Of a DNA stretch of 27,240 nt, positions 13,250 to 21,364 are shown piece by piece; the stretch's first letter is position 1, and each line of letters starts with the position of its first letter. Origin of the DNA: JANWHF01 sp036276235 (GTDB lineage: Bacteria; Planctomycetota; Phycisphaerae; Tepidisphaerales; Tepidisphaeraceae); assembly GCA_036276235.1 (NCBI GenBank), contig DATBDZ010000464.1, positions 1 to 27,240 of the forward strand, read 5' to 3'. The notes beneath the pieces are model-generated. The model was not told the origin of the DNA. It saw only the letters and a list, made by a program, of their open reading frames with translations, and did no database searches. The translations under genes and the position numbers were made by a program.

Positions 13250-14362
13250 GTGAAAACGGATGATCAAGCGGATGGCCGCACGGCGATGCGCAGCGTGCAT
13301 ACGGTGTCGTTTGCGCAGATCCTGGCGGACCGGAAGATTTCGCTGCTGGTCAGCACTTATCAGGCGGGGAAGCTGGTGGTTTTGCGATCGGACGGGGCGG
13401 AGGGGGTCAACACGCATTTTTGTGGATTTGAGAAGCCGATGGGCGTTGCCGCCGAGGGCGGTCGGCTGGCGGTGGGGACGGCTGTGGACATCCGCGAATA
13501 TCACAACGTGCCCGCCGCCGCGGCGCAGCTTGAGCCGCGCGGGCGGCATGATGCCGCTTACGCGCATCGGATGACGCATGTCACCGGAAACATTCAGGTG
13601 CATGAGATGGCGTGGATCGGGCAGGAGTTGTGGTTCGTGAACACGCGCTTCTCCTGTCTGTGCACGCGCGGCGAAGCGCACAACTTCATCCCGCGCTGGC
13701 GGCCCATGTTCGTCAGCGCGCTGGCGCCGGAGGATCGCTGCCATCTCAATGGATTGGCTGTTTCTGATGGAATTGCACGTTATGTGACGGCACTGGGCAA
13801 GACAGATTCCGCCGCCGGTTGGCGGGCCAACAAGGCGCACGGCGGCGTCGTCATCGACATCACGGTAAACCAGATTGTCGCAAGTGGCCTCTCGATGCCG
13901 CACTCCCCGCGCGTGCGCGATGGGAAGCTCTGGGTGATGGAATCGGGCAAAGGGGAGATCGGCGTGCTTGATGTGCCCAGTGGCCGCATGCAGACGGTTG
14001 CGCGTCTGCCTGGCTTCACGCGCGGGCTGAGCTTTCATGGGCCGCTCGCGTTCATCGGCCTCTCACAGGTGCGCGAGACGGCACAGTTCAGCGGCATTCC
14101 CATCGCCGAGGTTCCGCTCGAAGATCGCTTCTGCGGCGTATGGGTGATCGACACCCGCTCGGGGCAAATCGTCGCGTTTCTGAAATTTCAGGATGCCGTG
14201 CAGGAGATCTTCGCTGTGGAGGTGGTGGAGCATCGTTATCCGGATCTGATAGCGGAGGGGCCGGCACTGAACGACACGTTTGTGCTGCCGGAGGAGGCGC
14301 TGGCGGATGTGCCTGCGACGGTGCGTGATTTGCGTGGGCCAGGGAATGCAACAGGCGCGTAG
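13250..14362 (+). CDS. TIGR03032 family protein (DUF4915-like)
   Basis: The protein has 370 residues. It opens with a characteristic VSFAQILADRKISLLVSTYQ AGKLVVLRSD stretch, followed by FCGFEKPMGVA, a conserved IREYHN, VHEMAWIGQELWFVNTRFSC LC and HLNGLAVSDG. These features define the TIGR03032 family, predicted beta-propeller-like proteins of unknown activity found in planctomycetes, cyanobacteria and some proteobacteria. Repeating units of the type GKLWVMESGKGEIGVLDVPS fit propeller blades. No signal peptide is present. The start is GTG 13250, supported by a promoter just upstream; ATG 13286 is an alternative. No partner gene is obvious; two membrane-protein genes follow on the same strand after 85 bp. 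Confidence 0.9.
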   Translation: MKTDDQADGRTAMRSVHTVSFAQILADRKISLLVSTYQAGKLVVLRSDGAEGVNTHFCGFEKPMGVAAEGGRLAVGTAVDIREYHNVPAAAAQLEPRGRHDAAYAHRMTHVTGNIQVHEMAWIGQELWFVNTRFSCLCTRGEAHNFIPRWRPMFVSALAPEDRCHLNGLAVSDGIARYVTALGKTDSAAGWRANKAHGGVVIDITVNQIVASGLSMPHSPRVRDGKLWVMESGKGEIGVLDVPSGRMQTVARLPGFTRGLSFHGPLAFIGLSQVRETAQFSGIPIAEVPLEDRFCGVWVIDTRSGQIVAFLKFQDAVQEIFAVEVVEHRYPDLIAEGPALNDTFVLPEEALADVPATVRDLRGPGNATGA

Positions 14363-14447
14363 CCAGCAAAACCCAACCGGCGAAAGCACTCCAGTCTCAC
14401 TGGACAGTTTCAACACGATCAGCCGATAGTGAAGCGAAGGTGCATGG

Positions 14448-15305
14448 ATGCTGCGCGAACTGCTTATATTGTTGCCGCATGGGTTGGCGGATCGGTCGCT
14501 GGTCTTGTGGCTGGCGGTGTCGGTGGCCGGACTTGCGCTGGCGACCGTCGGCGGGCGGTATAGCCGCTCTTTGTTGACGCTTGCGGCTGTTGCGGTTGGG
14601 GCGACGATCGGGAAGCATTTTCCCGCTTGGATGGAATGGGCCATCGATTCGATGGGAACGGCGTTTTGCGGGGCGATCGTTTTGGGGCTGATTGCCTTTT
14701 TCATGCATCGAGTGGCGGTCGGCATTCTGCTGTCGATCCTGCTTTCCGGTTACGCGTCGGCTCTTATCTGGGTGACTCGCGCCGGTGGTGTGAGCTGGAC
14801 GATGCCGCCGATGGATCCGTCGATTTCTGTGCCGGCGAATCTCGGCATAATTTGGCGATCGTTGCCGCCTTCGCTGAATCCGTCGCTGCCGTTCGCGATC
14901 ATGCTGGCGGCGAGCACGGGATTGACCATCGCGTTTTTGTGGCAGCGCGGGTCGCGAATCCTGTTTCATTCGTTTCTTGGAGCCGCGGCATTGATCTTCG
15001 CGGTGCCGGCGATCGTGCAGAAACAGTGGCCGGGCGCGGTGGACCGGATCTCGCCGAGCCCGTGGCTGGAACTGGGAATCTTTTTTGGATTTATTGTGCT
15101 CAGCTCAGTGATTCAATGGCTCTTCATGCCCAAGGTGGCGCGGCAAGATTCGCCGGCGTCCGAGAAATCATCGGCACAAGACGCTGATGATGCCCACCAC
15201 GCTTCAGCGATGACACCCAGCTTCGGCACCTGTGCCGCGACGTTCGACGAACGACGCCAGGAAACCGCCACACGGCGGCAGCGGGCTTTTTCGCAGGAAA
15301 GTTAA
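14448..15305 (+). CDS. Polytopic membrane protein, unknown
   Basis: The protein has 285 residues and about seven hydrophobic helices between residues 1 and 225, for example LVLWLAVSVAGLALATVGG, MGTAFCGAIVLGLIAFFMHR and LELGIFFGFIVLSSVIQWLF. Short Gly-rich loops separate the helices. The last 55 residues are polar and probably a disordered cytoplasmic tail. Its helix pattern recalls DUF4203/TMEM198-like proteins, as does its neighbour at 15397, but the similarity is only general. AAGG about 7 nt before the ATG at 14448 supports the start. It is 92 bp from the next gene and likely cotranscribed with it. Function unknown. Confidence 0.75.
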   Translation: MLRELLILLPHGLADRSLVLWLAVSVAGLALATVGGRYSRSLLTLAAVAVGATIGKHFPAWMEWAIDSMGTAFCGAIVLGLIAFFMHRVAVGILLSILLSGYASALIWVTRAGGVSWTMPPMDPSISVPANLGIIWRSLPPSLNPSLPFAIMLAASTGLTIAFLWQRGSRILFHSFLGAAALIFAVPAIVQKQWPGAVDRISPSPWLELGIFFGFIVLSSVIQWLFMPKVARQDSPASEKSSAQDADDAHHASAMTPSFGTCAATFDERRQETATRRQRAFSQES

Positions 15306-15396
15306 GTTTGTCGCTTGCGCTGACGACGAAAAGCGCGTGACAACCATTCCCGCCCATCCAGCGATTCACCGTGTCATCGAGACCGCAGCGTCGGCC

Positions 15397-16068
15397 ATGG
15401 GACCGGCCACCCGCCCGGCAGAGTCAGGCCTGGTGCCGATCGGCCCGTTTGCGCTTCCCAATCATTGGCCCGAACAGGGCGACCTGTTGACCTGGTGTCA
15501 GCAGATCGGCCCCGGCACGGCTACGCTGCTGGTGCTCATGGGGATTGTCTATCTGGTATTCGGATACAACATCTTCAAGGCGCTGGTGATGGTGAATGCC
15601 GCCCTGATCGGCGGCATGATCGGCCAGATGATCGGCGACAAGACGAGCTTCACCATCCCCCTGGTCATTACGTTTGCCTTCTTTGCTGCTGCATTGGCCT
15701 TCCCGCTGATGAAGTGGGCGGTGGCGGTGATGGGCGGGCTTTTTGGGGCGTTGATCGGCGCCGGCTTATGGCGCACCTTCGCACAGGATCCGCATTTCAC
15801 CTGGGCCGGCGCCGCGATTGGGCTGGTTTTCTTCGGGCTGCTCTCTTTCATCATCTTCCGCGGGTGCGTGATGACTTATATGAGCCTGCAAGGCGCGACG
15901 ATGCTGATCTTCGGGGTCCTGGCGCTGGCGTATAAGTACGCCGACGTGGCGCCCAAAGTCACCGAGAGCCTCACGCTCAAGCCGTTCCTGCTGCCGATGG
16001 CGATCCTCATCCCCACCGTTCTCGGTGTAATGTATCAGCAGAGTTCTGCCAAGCCGGAAAAGGGTTGA
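15397..16068 (+). CDS. Polytopic membrane protein, DUF4203/TMEM198-like
   Basis: The protein has 223 residues from ATG 15397 and about seven helices. These include LVLMGIVYLVFGYNIFKALV, a small-residue-rich helix VNAALIGGMIGQMIG, and AVAVMGGLFGALIGAGLW. The pattern of FG-x-x-IFK followed by Gly-zipper helices resembles DUF4203-type proteins. It also resembles the gene at 19668-20387, where the matching part reads FGLQVFRLITTVEAIFAGII. GTG 15337 is an alternative start just 31 bp after the upstream gene; neither start has a clear ribosome binding site. The gene ends 27 bp before the convergent surface-protein gene. Role unknown. Confidence 0.75.
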   Translation: MGPATRPAESGLVPIGPFALPNHWPEQGDLLTWCQQIGPGTATLLVLMGIVYLVFGYNIFKALVMVNAALIGGMIGQMIGDKTSFTIPLVITFAFFAAALAFPLMKWAVAVMGGLFGALIGAGLWRTFAQDPHFTWAGAAIGLVFFGLLSFIIFRGCVMTYMSLQGATMLIFGVLALAYKYADVAPKVTESLTLKPFLLPMAILIPTVLGVMYQQSSAKPEKG

Positions 16069-16095
16069 TAGCCCGTCAGCTTCTGAGTCGTTGCT

Positions 16096-18774
16096 CTACA
16101 CATTCCCGAAGTCCACATCAGTGTCCGTTGCGCCGGTCGCAAGCGTGAGCGTGAGCGTTCCGTTGGCGGGCACCTTCGGATGAAGGTTGCCCTGCGGCGT
16201 TTCGTGGATGCGGTATTTGCCTGCCTTGAGCACGAGCGAATAGTTGCCCTGCGAATCGGTGACGGTGTTGATCTGGTTGAGCACCCACACGTTGTTCTTA
16301 AAGATATCCACGTGAATCTGCCAGTTGGCCAGGCCTGATTCGCCGGGGTCTTTTTTGCCGTTGGCGTTGGTGTCGTGATAAACGCTGCCGGCGACCAAGG
16401 CGGTGGCGCTGTTGCCGAAGTCGAGGTTCGCAACTGTGCCGGCAGTGGTGCCAACTGTGTAGAAGCCCAGGGGGTAGATGCCCGCCGGCTTGGTCCGCCG
16501 CCAGTTGGCCTGGCGGATTTCGCGGACGATGACGGACGTCAGGCTCGTGGGCGTGTAGGTGAGCGTGTAATGGCCGGCGGCGTTGGTGGTGGCGCTAGGG
16601 TCGCCCACGGCGAAGACGCCGGTGTCATTCAGATCGATGTAGACCTGCCAGCCGGACAACGCCGGATCGCCGCCTTGGCGAACGCCGTCGCCGTTGATGT
16701 CGTTGAAGACGGTGCCGGTGAGCGTGAGGGTGACCAGTTCGTCCGCGCCGATATCGACGGTGTGGTTGAAGATGCGCGGGAAGCCGCGCTGGTCGGTCTT
16801 AATGCCGGCGGGAATGAGCGCGTTGCTGCCGGCGTTGACCGCGGGGCTGGTGGCCATGGGAAGCATGGTCGGCGTGGTGCCGCCGTACGCGATGCTGAGC
16901 GGCTGGAGTTTGGGATTGTTGATGCCGACGTGGTTTCCATTGACACCGTTGGTCAAGCCGCCGCCGACGCCGATAAGATTGAATCCGCTCGTAGATTGGG
17001 CGGTGCCGGCAATGTCATTGAATGCGGAGCCGACTTTATTGGCGGATATGATGGAATTGGTGAAGAGCGGGTTGACGACGGTTGCACTGATCCCGCCGCC
17101 CGCGGCTTTGCCGGTCAGACCGGGGAGCACGTAGCCAGTTCCACCGACGCCGCCGGTGGCGACGTTTCCGGAGACGGTGCAATCGCGGAGCTTCAAAGCT
17201 CCCTGGGCGTGGAGCGCGCCACCACTGGCGGAGCCGCCGGCGGCATTACCGCCGGGGGCGTCGAAATCGAACTGGCTGCCACCGATTCCACCGACGGCGT
17301 TGTTCCCGGCGAGCGTGCAATTCGTGAGGACGGCCTGGCCAACCGTCCAGGCGCCGCCGCCCGCGCCGACCCCGCCGGCTGAGGAAGGGACGGGAGGTCC
17401 GGCGCGGCCATGGGCACCATCTCCGCCGTGAGCATTATTGTTGACGACGCTGCTTTGCAATGCGCTCAGCGCCCCACCGACCCAAATGCCGCCCCCTTGA
17501 GCGTTGCCGCCCGGCTGGCCGTAATAGGAAATATCTCCGGATCCGCCCTGCGCGGTGTTGCCGGAGACGGTGCTTTGGTTGAGGACCAGGGTTGATCCGA
17601 CGTAAGCGCCGCCGCCCGCGGCCAGTGCGCCGCCGTTCACGACGCCCTCTCCGGCGGTGGCGGAGTTTTTGTTGAGGGTGGTTGAGGTGAGAGTGAGCGA
17701 ATGCGGGGTAAAGATGGCGCCGCCATAGGCGACAGCGCCGAAATCATTGTAATACTCTCCGTTGCCGCCGACCGCGGTATTGCCGCTCAGTTGCGAGGAG
17801 ACGATGGTGGTGGAGGCGGCAGTGGAATCAATCGCGCCGCCGCGCGCAGCGCCGCCGCCCCGCAATTGCGTTACGTCATTTCCGAAGGTGTTGTCGCCTC
17901 CGACGATGCTGTTGTTGTTGAGCGTGCAGCCGGTGAGGGCGAGCGCGCCGCTGGCGAAGATTCCCCCGCCCGATGCTGCGCCGCCGGTGCCGCCGGGCCG
18001 CAGCATGCTGCCGCCGCCGACGGCTTGGTTGGAGGAAACGACGCTGAGCGTCAACACGAGCGCGCCGGTGCTGAAGATGCCCCCGCCGGCGGCGGGCTGG
18101 CCGTCGTAGGCCGTGCCGGTGTTCACATTGCTGGCGCCAGTAGCGGTGTTGGACGAGACAGTGCTGTTCTGGAGCGTGAGACTGCCGCTTGAGAAGATGC
18201 CGCCGCCATAACCGGGACCGCCGGTGTTGGCGTTGGCGTCGATCGTGCCATCAACTTTGCATTTGGTAATGGTGACGCTGTTGAGGCCAAGCGTGCCTGC
18301 ATTCATGATGCCGCCGCCGGCCGCGCCCTTGCCGGCAAAGCCATTCGTGACCGTCATGGAATTGATGGTCACGGTTGCGCTGGCAAGAATATTGAAGATG
18401 CGGCTGGCGCCATTGCCGCTCACCGCAAGCACTGAAGCGCCAGGACCATTCACGGTGGTCGCGCCGGTCTTGTCGGTAAAGCTGATCTGGTTGTGCAGCA
18501 ACGTGATCTGGTGCGGCCCCGGCGGAGCAAAGACTTTGGGGTCGAAGTTGATCGTATCCGGGCCCGCATGTGCGTTGGCGTCCGCGACCGCCTCCCGCAA
18601 CGACAGGACGCCGACGATCGCGATGACCGGATCGCCGGTTGTGTTGACGGTGTAGGTCGAGAGCAAGATGCGCGGCTCACTGCGCTCGATGACCGGCCGT
18701 TGCCGGCCGCGGCGAATTGCGAACTTCTTTCCGCGTCGCCGACCTTTGCACGATAAGAAAGTTGAACGGTCCAT
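16096..18774 (-). CDS. Large CSLREA / beta-helix surface protein with two SdrD-like domains
   Basis: The protein has 892 residues. A basic start (KGRRRGKKFAIRRGRQRP) leads to ERSEPRILLS at about 29-38, a variant of the LEPR-XLL motif of planctomycete exported proteins. A CSLREA-type segment follows (VLSLREAVADANAHAGPDTI). From about 95 to 620 there are dozens of Gly/Ser/Asn-rich turns such as GGGIFSSGSLTLQNSTVSSN, forming a right-handed beta helix like polymorphic outer membrane or pectate-lyase-like proteins. Two SdrD B-like domains close it at about 681-785 (GTVFNDINGDGVRQGGDPAL) and 795-892 (GSVYHDTNANGKKDPGESGL). Export and adhesion are likely; no enzyme site is seen. GAGGAGG 7 nt before the ATG gives a strong start. 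The SEPR spelling is unusual for the motif. Confidence 0.93.
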   Translation of the reverse strand: MDRSTFLSCKGRRRGKKFAIRRGRQRPVIERSEPRILLSTYTVNTTGDPVIAIVGVLSLREAVADANAHAGPDTINFDPKVFAPPGPHQITLLHNQISFTDKTGATTVNGPGASVLAVSGNGASRIFNILASATVTINSMTVTNGFAGKGAAGGGIMNAGTLGLNSVTITKCKVDGTIDANANTGGPGYGGGIFSSGSLTLQNSTVSSNTATGASNVNTGTAYDGQPAAGGGIFSTGALVLTLSVVSSNQAVGGGSMLRPGGTGGAASGGGIFASGALALTGCTLNNNSIVGGDNTFGNDVTQLRGGGAARGGAIDSTAASTTIVSSQLSGNTAVGGNGEYYNDFGAVAYGGAIFTPHSLTLTSTTLNKNSATAGEGVVNGGALAAGGGAYVGSTLVLNQSTVSGNTAQGGSGDISYYGQPGGNAQGGGIWVGGALSALQSSVVNNNAHGGDGAHGRAGPPVPSSAGGVGAGGGAWTVGQAVLTNCTLAGNNAVGGIGGSQFDFDAPGGNAAGGSASGGALHAQGALKLRDCTVSGNVATGGVGGTGYVLPGLTGKAAGGGISATVVNPLFTNSIISANKVGSAFNDIAGTAQSTSGFNLIGVGGGLTNGVNGNHVGINNPKLQPLSIAYGGTTPTMLPMATSPAVNAGSNALIPAGIKTDQRGFPRIFNHTVDIGADELVTLTLTGTVFNDINGDGVRQGGDPALSGWQVYIDLNDTGVFAVGDPSATTNAAGHYTLTYTPTSLTSVIVREIRQANWRRTKPAGIYPLGFYTVGTTAGTVANLDFGNSATALVAGSVYHDTNANGKKDPGESGLANWQIHVDIFKNNVWVLNQINTVTDSQGNYSLVLKAGKYRIHETPQGNLHPKVPANGTLTLTLATGATDTDVDFGNV

Positions 18775-18918
18775 TTAGAAGCCTCCTCAAAACTCCTCTT
18801 GGAACGGATAAGCCCGCAGCAGAACATCCTGCCCCGTCCAAAAGACGGATGCAAGCAAAAAAGCAATAGCGACGGGATGGCGCCCATTGCGAAATGATGA
18901 TTGAATCGCTGCTTTTGC

Positions 18919-18924
18919 TATAAT
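18919..18924 (+). promoter_or_regulatory. TATAAT box 6 nt before the mntA-like GTG start
   Basis: A perfect TATAAT ends 6 nt before the GTG at 18931, the same spacing as at 1765-1777. No Shine-Dalgarno sequence is present. A -35 hexamer is not clear. Confidence 0.5.
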
Positions 18925-18930
18925 GCGAAT

Positions 18931-19239
18931 GTGATCGACCTCATCGAACAACACCGCGAGCAACTGCTGGCACTCTGCAGGACATACGACGTTCGTCGGC
19001 TGGATCTCTTCGGGTCCGCCGTTCGCGCTGATTTCAATCCCGAGGACAGCGATCTTGATTTCGTGGTGGAGTTCAATAACTTCACGATTCACAACGCGGC
19101 AGATCGGTATTTCGATTTGCTCTTCGATCTAGAGGCGCTATTTGGTCGAAAGATCGACTTGATCATCGAGTCCTCCATTCGCAATCCGTATCTTCGCAAG
19201 TCGATCGAAGCAGATCGAGTCAATCTCTATGCGGCATGA
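18931..19239 (+). CDS. mntA: MntA-type nucleotidyltransferase antitoxin
   Basis: The protein has 102 residues and a minimal nucleotidyltransferase fold. LDLFGSAVRADFNPEDSDLD gives the GS pair at 28-29 and the metal-binding Asp residues at 41 and 43. A third Asp lies at 76 in GRKIDLIIE. This matches MntA antitoxins, which AMPylate a Tyr on their partner HepT and so silence it, as shown for the Shewanella pair. It overlaps the HepT-like gene by 11 bp. The GTG start was chosen over ATG 18901 because the TATAAT box lies between the two and the conserved start VIDLIEQHREQL begins here. The catalytic residues appear intact. Confidence 0.92.
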   Translation: MIDLIEQHREQLLALCRTYDVRRLDLFGSAVRADFNPEDSDLDFVVEFNNFTIHNAADRYFDLLFDLEALFGRKIDLIIESSIRNPYLRKSIEADRVNLYAA

Positions 19240-19588
19240 TCCGAAAAAGCTGCTTTATGACATGAAACAGGCCGCGGATCGAATCGTGCGATTCACCGCG
19301 GGACGAACTCACGAGGAATTTCTCGCCGACGATTTTTTCCGTTCAGCCGTCGAGCGTCAATTTGAAATAATTGGCGAGGCGATGACGCGTCTGCGTCGTT
19401 TCTCGCCGAAAACAGCGGACCGCATCACGAACGCCAACAAGATTGCGGGATTCCGTAATAACCTGATCCATGGCTACGACACGGTGAATTCAACCATCAC
19501 ATGGAATGTCGTCGTCAACCACCTGGGCATATTGCGTACCGAGCTTGACGCGCTTCTGGCTGAACCCGATGAACCGGCAGTCGGCTGA
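19229..19588 (+). CDS. hepT: HepT-like (DUF86) ribonuclease toxin
   Basis: The protein has 119 residues and is all-helical. The HEPN active-site motif is RNNLIHGY at 76-83, an intact RX4HXY with R76, H81 and Y83. The family start (DPKKLLYDMKQAADRIVRFT) and FFRSAVERQFEIIGEAMTRL are also recognisable. HEPN toxins of this type cut RNA; Y83 is the expected AMPylation target of the partner. It starts inside the end of the antitoxin gene (ATG at 19229, antitoxin stop at 19237-19239), so translation is coupled. Its length and motifs indicate a functional copy. It sits in an accessory stretch next to a PIN-domain pair. Confidence 0.93.
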   Translation: MRHDPKKLLYDMKQAADRIVRFTAGRTHEEFLADDFFRSAVERQFEIIGEAMTRLRRFSPKTADRITNANKIAGFRNNLIHGYDTVNSTITWNVVVNHLGILRTELDALLAEPDEPAVG

Positions 19589-19667
19589 CTGAGGTTATCG
19601 GGCGGAAGATCGCGGCAAATCGCTTCAGGCTAATTCAGGCAACTCGCCGAAATTAATCGATGGAGTC

Positions 19668-20387
19668 ATGCACTTCGCGAGCGAAGCATTTCTCCATCAA
19701 ATGACCGCACCCTTCCATCTCACCGCCGGTGGGCCGTTGCCGCATGATCTGGTCGTGCCGATGACTGATGTCGGCGCGTTCCTCGCACTGGTGACGATTA
19801 TGGTGGGCTTTGCCTATCTCTTTTTTGGCTTGCAGGTCTTTCGGCTGATTACCACCGTGGAGGCGATCTTCGCGGGGATCATCGTCGGGGCATTTTTCGG
19901 TTTGCTGATTGAATCGCCGCCCATCGGCATGTTGATCGGCGGACTGGCCGCAGGTCTGGCGACCTGGTTTTACACGCGATGGACCGTGGCATTGGTGGTG
20001 GGGCTGCTGGCCGCGATCGAAGGTGGCATGATCGCAGTGGCCCACGGCGCCAATGGCATCGGCGCGTTCTTCGTCGCGCTGGCGTCGGCGGTCGCCATCG
20101 GTGCGCCGGTGCTGATGTTCTACCGCACGATTATCATGCTCTACACGAGCTTTTCGGGTGGCGCGATGGTCGTCAGCGGAACGGCGGCGGCGATCGTCCT
20201 CATTCGTTTCCACGCGATGCCGACCGTGCCGCAGGAAACCGGGCACAAGATCGTCGGCTTAATTTGCACCCTTCTGCTGGCGATTCCCGCCTTCTATTTT
20301 CAGCGGCTACGATATAAGGATGTGCCGGCCGCGCTGTCGGTTGAAGAGCCTGTTGCAGCTCCCGCCGTAAAGCGCAAGGCGGCCTGA
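19668..20387 (+). CDS. Polytopic membrane protein resembling the 15397 gene
   Basis: The protein has 239 residues and about seven hydrophobic helices, including FLALVTIMVGFAYLFFGLQV, EAIFAGIIVGAFFGLL and ALVVGLLAAIEGGMIAVAHG. The tail after residue 213 is Lys/Arg/Ala-rich (RLRYKDVPAAL, VKRKAA). FGLQVFRLITTVEAIFAGII aligns by eye with the matching segment of the protein at 15397, so the two are probably distant paralogues of a DUF4203-like type. The start may be ATG 19668 (weak GGAG nearby) or ATG 19701. It is not obviously linked to the toxin-antitoxin genes on either side. No function can be stated. Confidence 0.75.
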   Translation: MHFASEAFLHQMTAPFHLTAGGPLPHDLVVPMTDVGAFLALVTIMVGFAYLFFGLQVFRLITTVEAIFAGIIVGAFFGLLIESPPIGMLIGGLAAGLATWFYTRWTVALVVGLLAAIEGGMIAVAHGANGIGAFFVALASAVAIGAPVLMFYRTIIMLYTSFSGGAMVVSGTAAAIVLIRFHAMPTVPQETGHKIVGLICTLLLAIPAFYFQRLRYKDVPAALSVEEPVAAPAVKRKAA

Positions 20388-20453
20388 TTGATGGCCTTGC
20401 CGGTGCATCGGCAGGTGGATCGTCCGATAAGCCACTTGTAGAATGCTCTCCCA

Positions 20454-20900
20454 ATGTTGATCTATCTCGACATGTGTTGTCTGAAGCGGCCGTTCGACGA
20501 CCAGTCGCAGTCCCGCGTTCGGCTGGAGAGCGAAGCTGTCCTGTCGCTACTTGCATTGGAATCGAGCGACGTCAGGTTTGTCCGCTCGCCAGCCCTGTTA
20601 CTCGAAAACTCGCGCAATCCCGTGAAAGAACGAGCATCACGAGTCGGTCAGTGGTTGTTGTCTGAATCCACGCTCGCGTCCGAGTTGGATTCGAAGGCGC
20701 TGGAGGCTCGCATGGCCGAATTAATGCGCCTAGGATTAAAGAACTTCGACGCACTACACGTCGCAACTGCCGAGCAAGTTCGTGCTGACGTGATGGCTAC
20801 ATGCGATGATCGGTTGATTGCCGCGGCGCGAAGAGGCGGGGGGCGGGTAATGGTACGGGTAATTGGGGTTATCGAACTGGCCGAGGAGATTCTAAAATGA
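20454..20900 (+). CDS. PIN-domain protein, probable toxin ribonuclease
   Basis: The protein has 148 residues. The opening MLIYLDMCCLKRPFDDQSQS is typical of a PIN subfamily that begins with a YLDxCCLxRPFDDQ motif. Candidate catalytic acids are D6, E51 (LLENSRNP), D99 (NFDALHVATA) and D118 (CDDRLI), the usual four-acid pattern of Mg2+-dependent PIN ribonucleases. It overlaps the following 73-residue gene by 4 bp (ATGA), as in toxin-antitoxin operons, although the order is toxin first. A TAGAAT box ends 9 nt before the ATG. The target RNA is unknown. Confidence 0.88.
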   Translation: MLIYLDMCCLKRPFDDQSQSRVRLESEAVLSLLALESSDVRFVRSPALLLENSRNPVKERASRVGQWLLSESTLASELDSKALEARMAELMRLGLKNFDALHVATAEQVRADVMATCDDRLIAAARRGGGRVMVRVIGVIELAEEILK

Positions 20901-21118
20901 GTGTTGCATCACTTCATCCCGTCGAACTTCGCTCTCGTGGATTTGAGATTCTCGCTCGGTCACTCGGATGGGTAAATGCTGTCCGGTTCATTCAGCAATA
21001 TGAGCCGAGTACGCATAACTATACTTCTGAGCGGGACCATGTCCTCCCTGACTGGGACGCCGCGGAAATGGTCCGCGAGATGGAACATATGAAGCATCCA
21101 AGCTCGCCGACTAGGTAG
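20897..21118 (+). CDS. Small partner of the PIN protein, putative antitoxin
   Basis: The 73-residue acidic-to-neutral protein reads LHPVELRSRGFEILARSLGW, VNAVRFIQQYEPSTHNYTSE and ends DWDAAEMVREMEHMKHPSSP. A helical region is followed by the Tyr-rich segment NYTSERDHVLPDWDA. I recall similar short proteins next to PIN genes of this type, but cannot name the family. It starts at ATG 20897 within the end of the PIN gene, so expression is coupled. If it is the antitoxin, the acidic C-terminal helix could block the PIN active site. That is inference. Confidence 0.78.
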   Translation: MSVASLHPVELRSRGFEILARSLGWVNAVRFIQQYEPSTHNYTSERDHVLPDWDAAEMVREMEHMKHPSSPTR

Positions 21119-21364
21119 ATCCTTGGTCAAGTCCCGGCGAGAACGTTTCCCTGTAAACGCACCTCCTTAACTGCCATTGTTGCAGTCCGTTTGCCTCACG
21201 TCGGCTCGCGCGTAGTGAGCACATCTCGCTTGCTTTCCCGCTCCCATCATAAGTGTTTATCAAATAGGCCTTTTGGGCGCGGCTTCCTCCAGCAGGCCGT
21301 TTGGTCCCTCCTTTGCTTCAGCTAACATCGGCGCAAGACCCAATCCCTTCGGGAGGCTGGTACC

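Noticed and set aside
12782..14038. 418-codon minus-strand frame opposite the XRE and TIGR03032 genes
   Set aside because: It spans two unrelated genes and their gap and is rich in Arg and His; the plus-strand proteins have clear families.
21119..21364. Heat-shock promoter (CIRCE or sigma32 type) upstream of clpB
   Set aside because: No CIRCE inverted repeat is present, and CTTGCTTTCCCGCTCCCATC has the wrong spacing for a sigma32 promoter.
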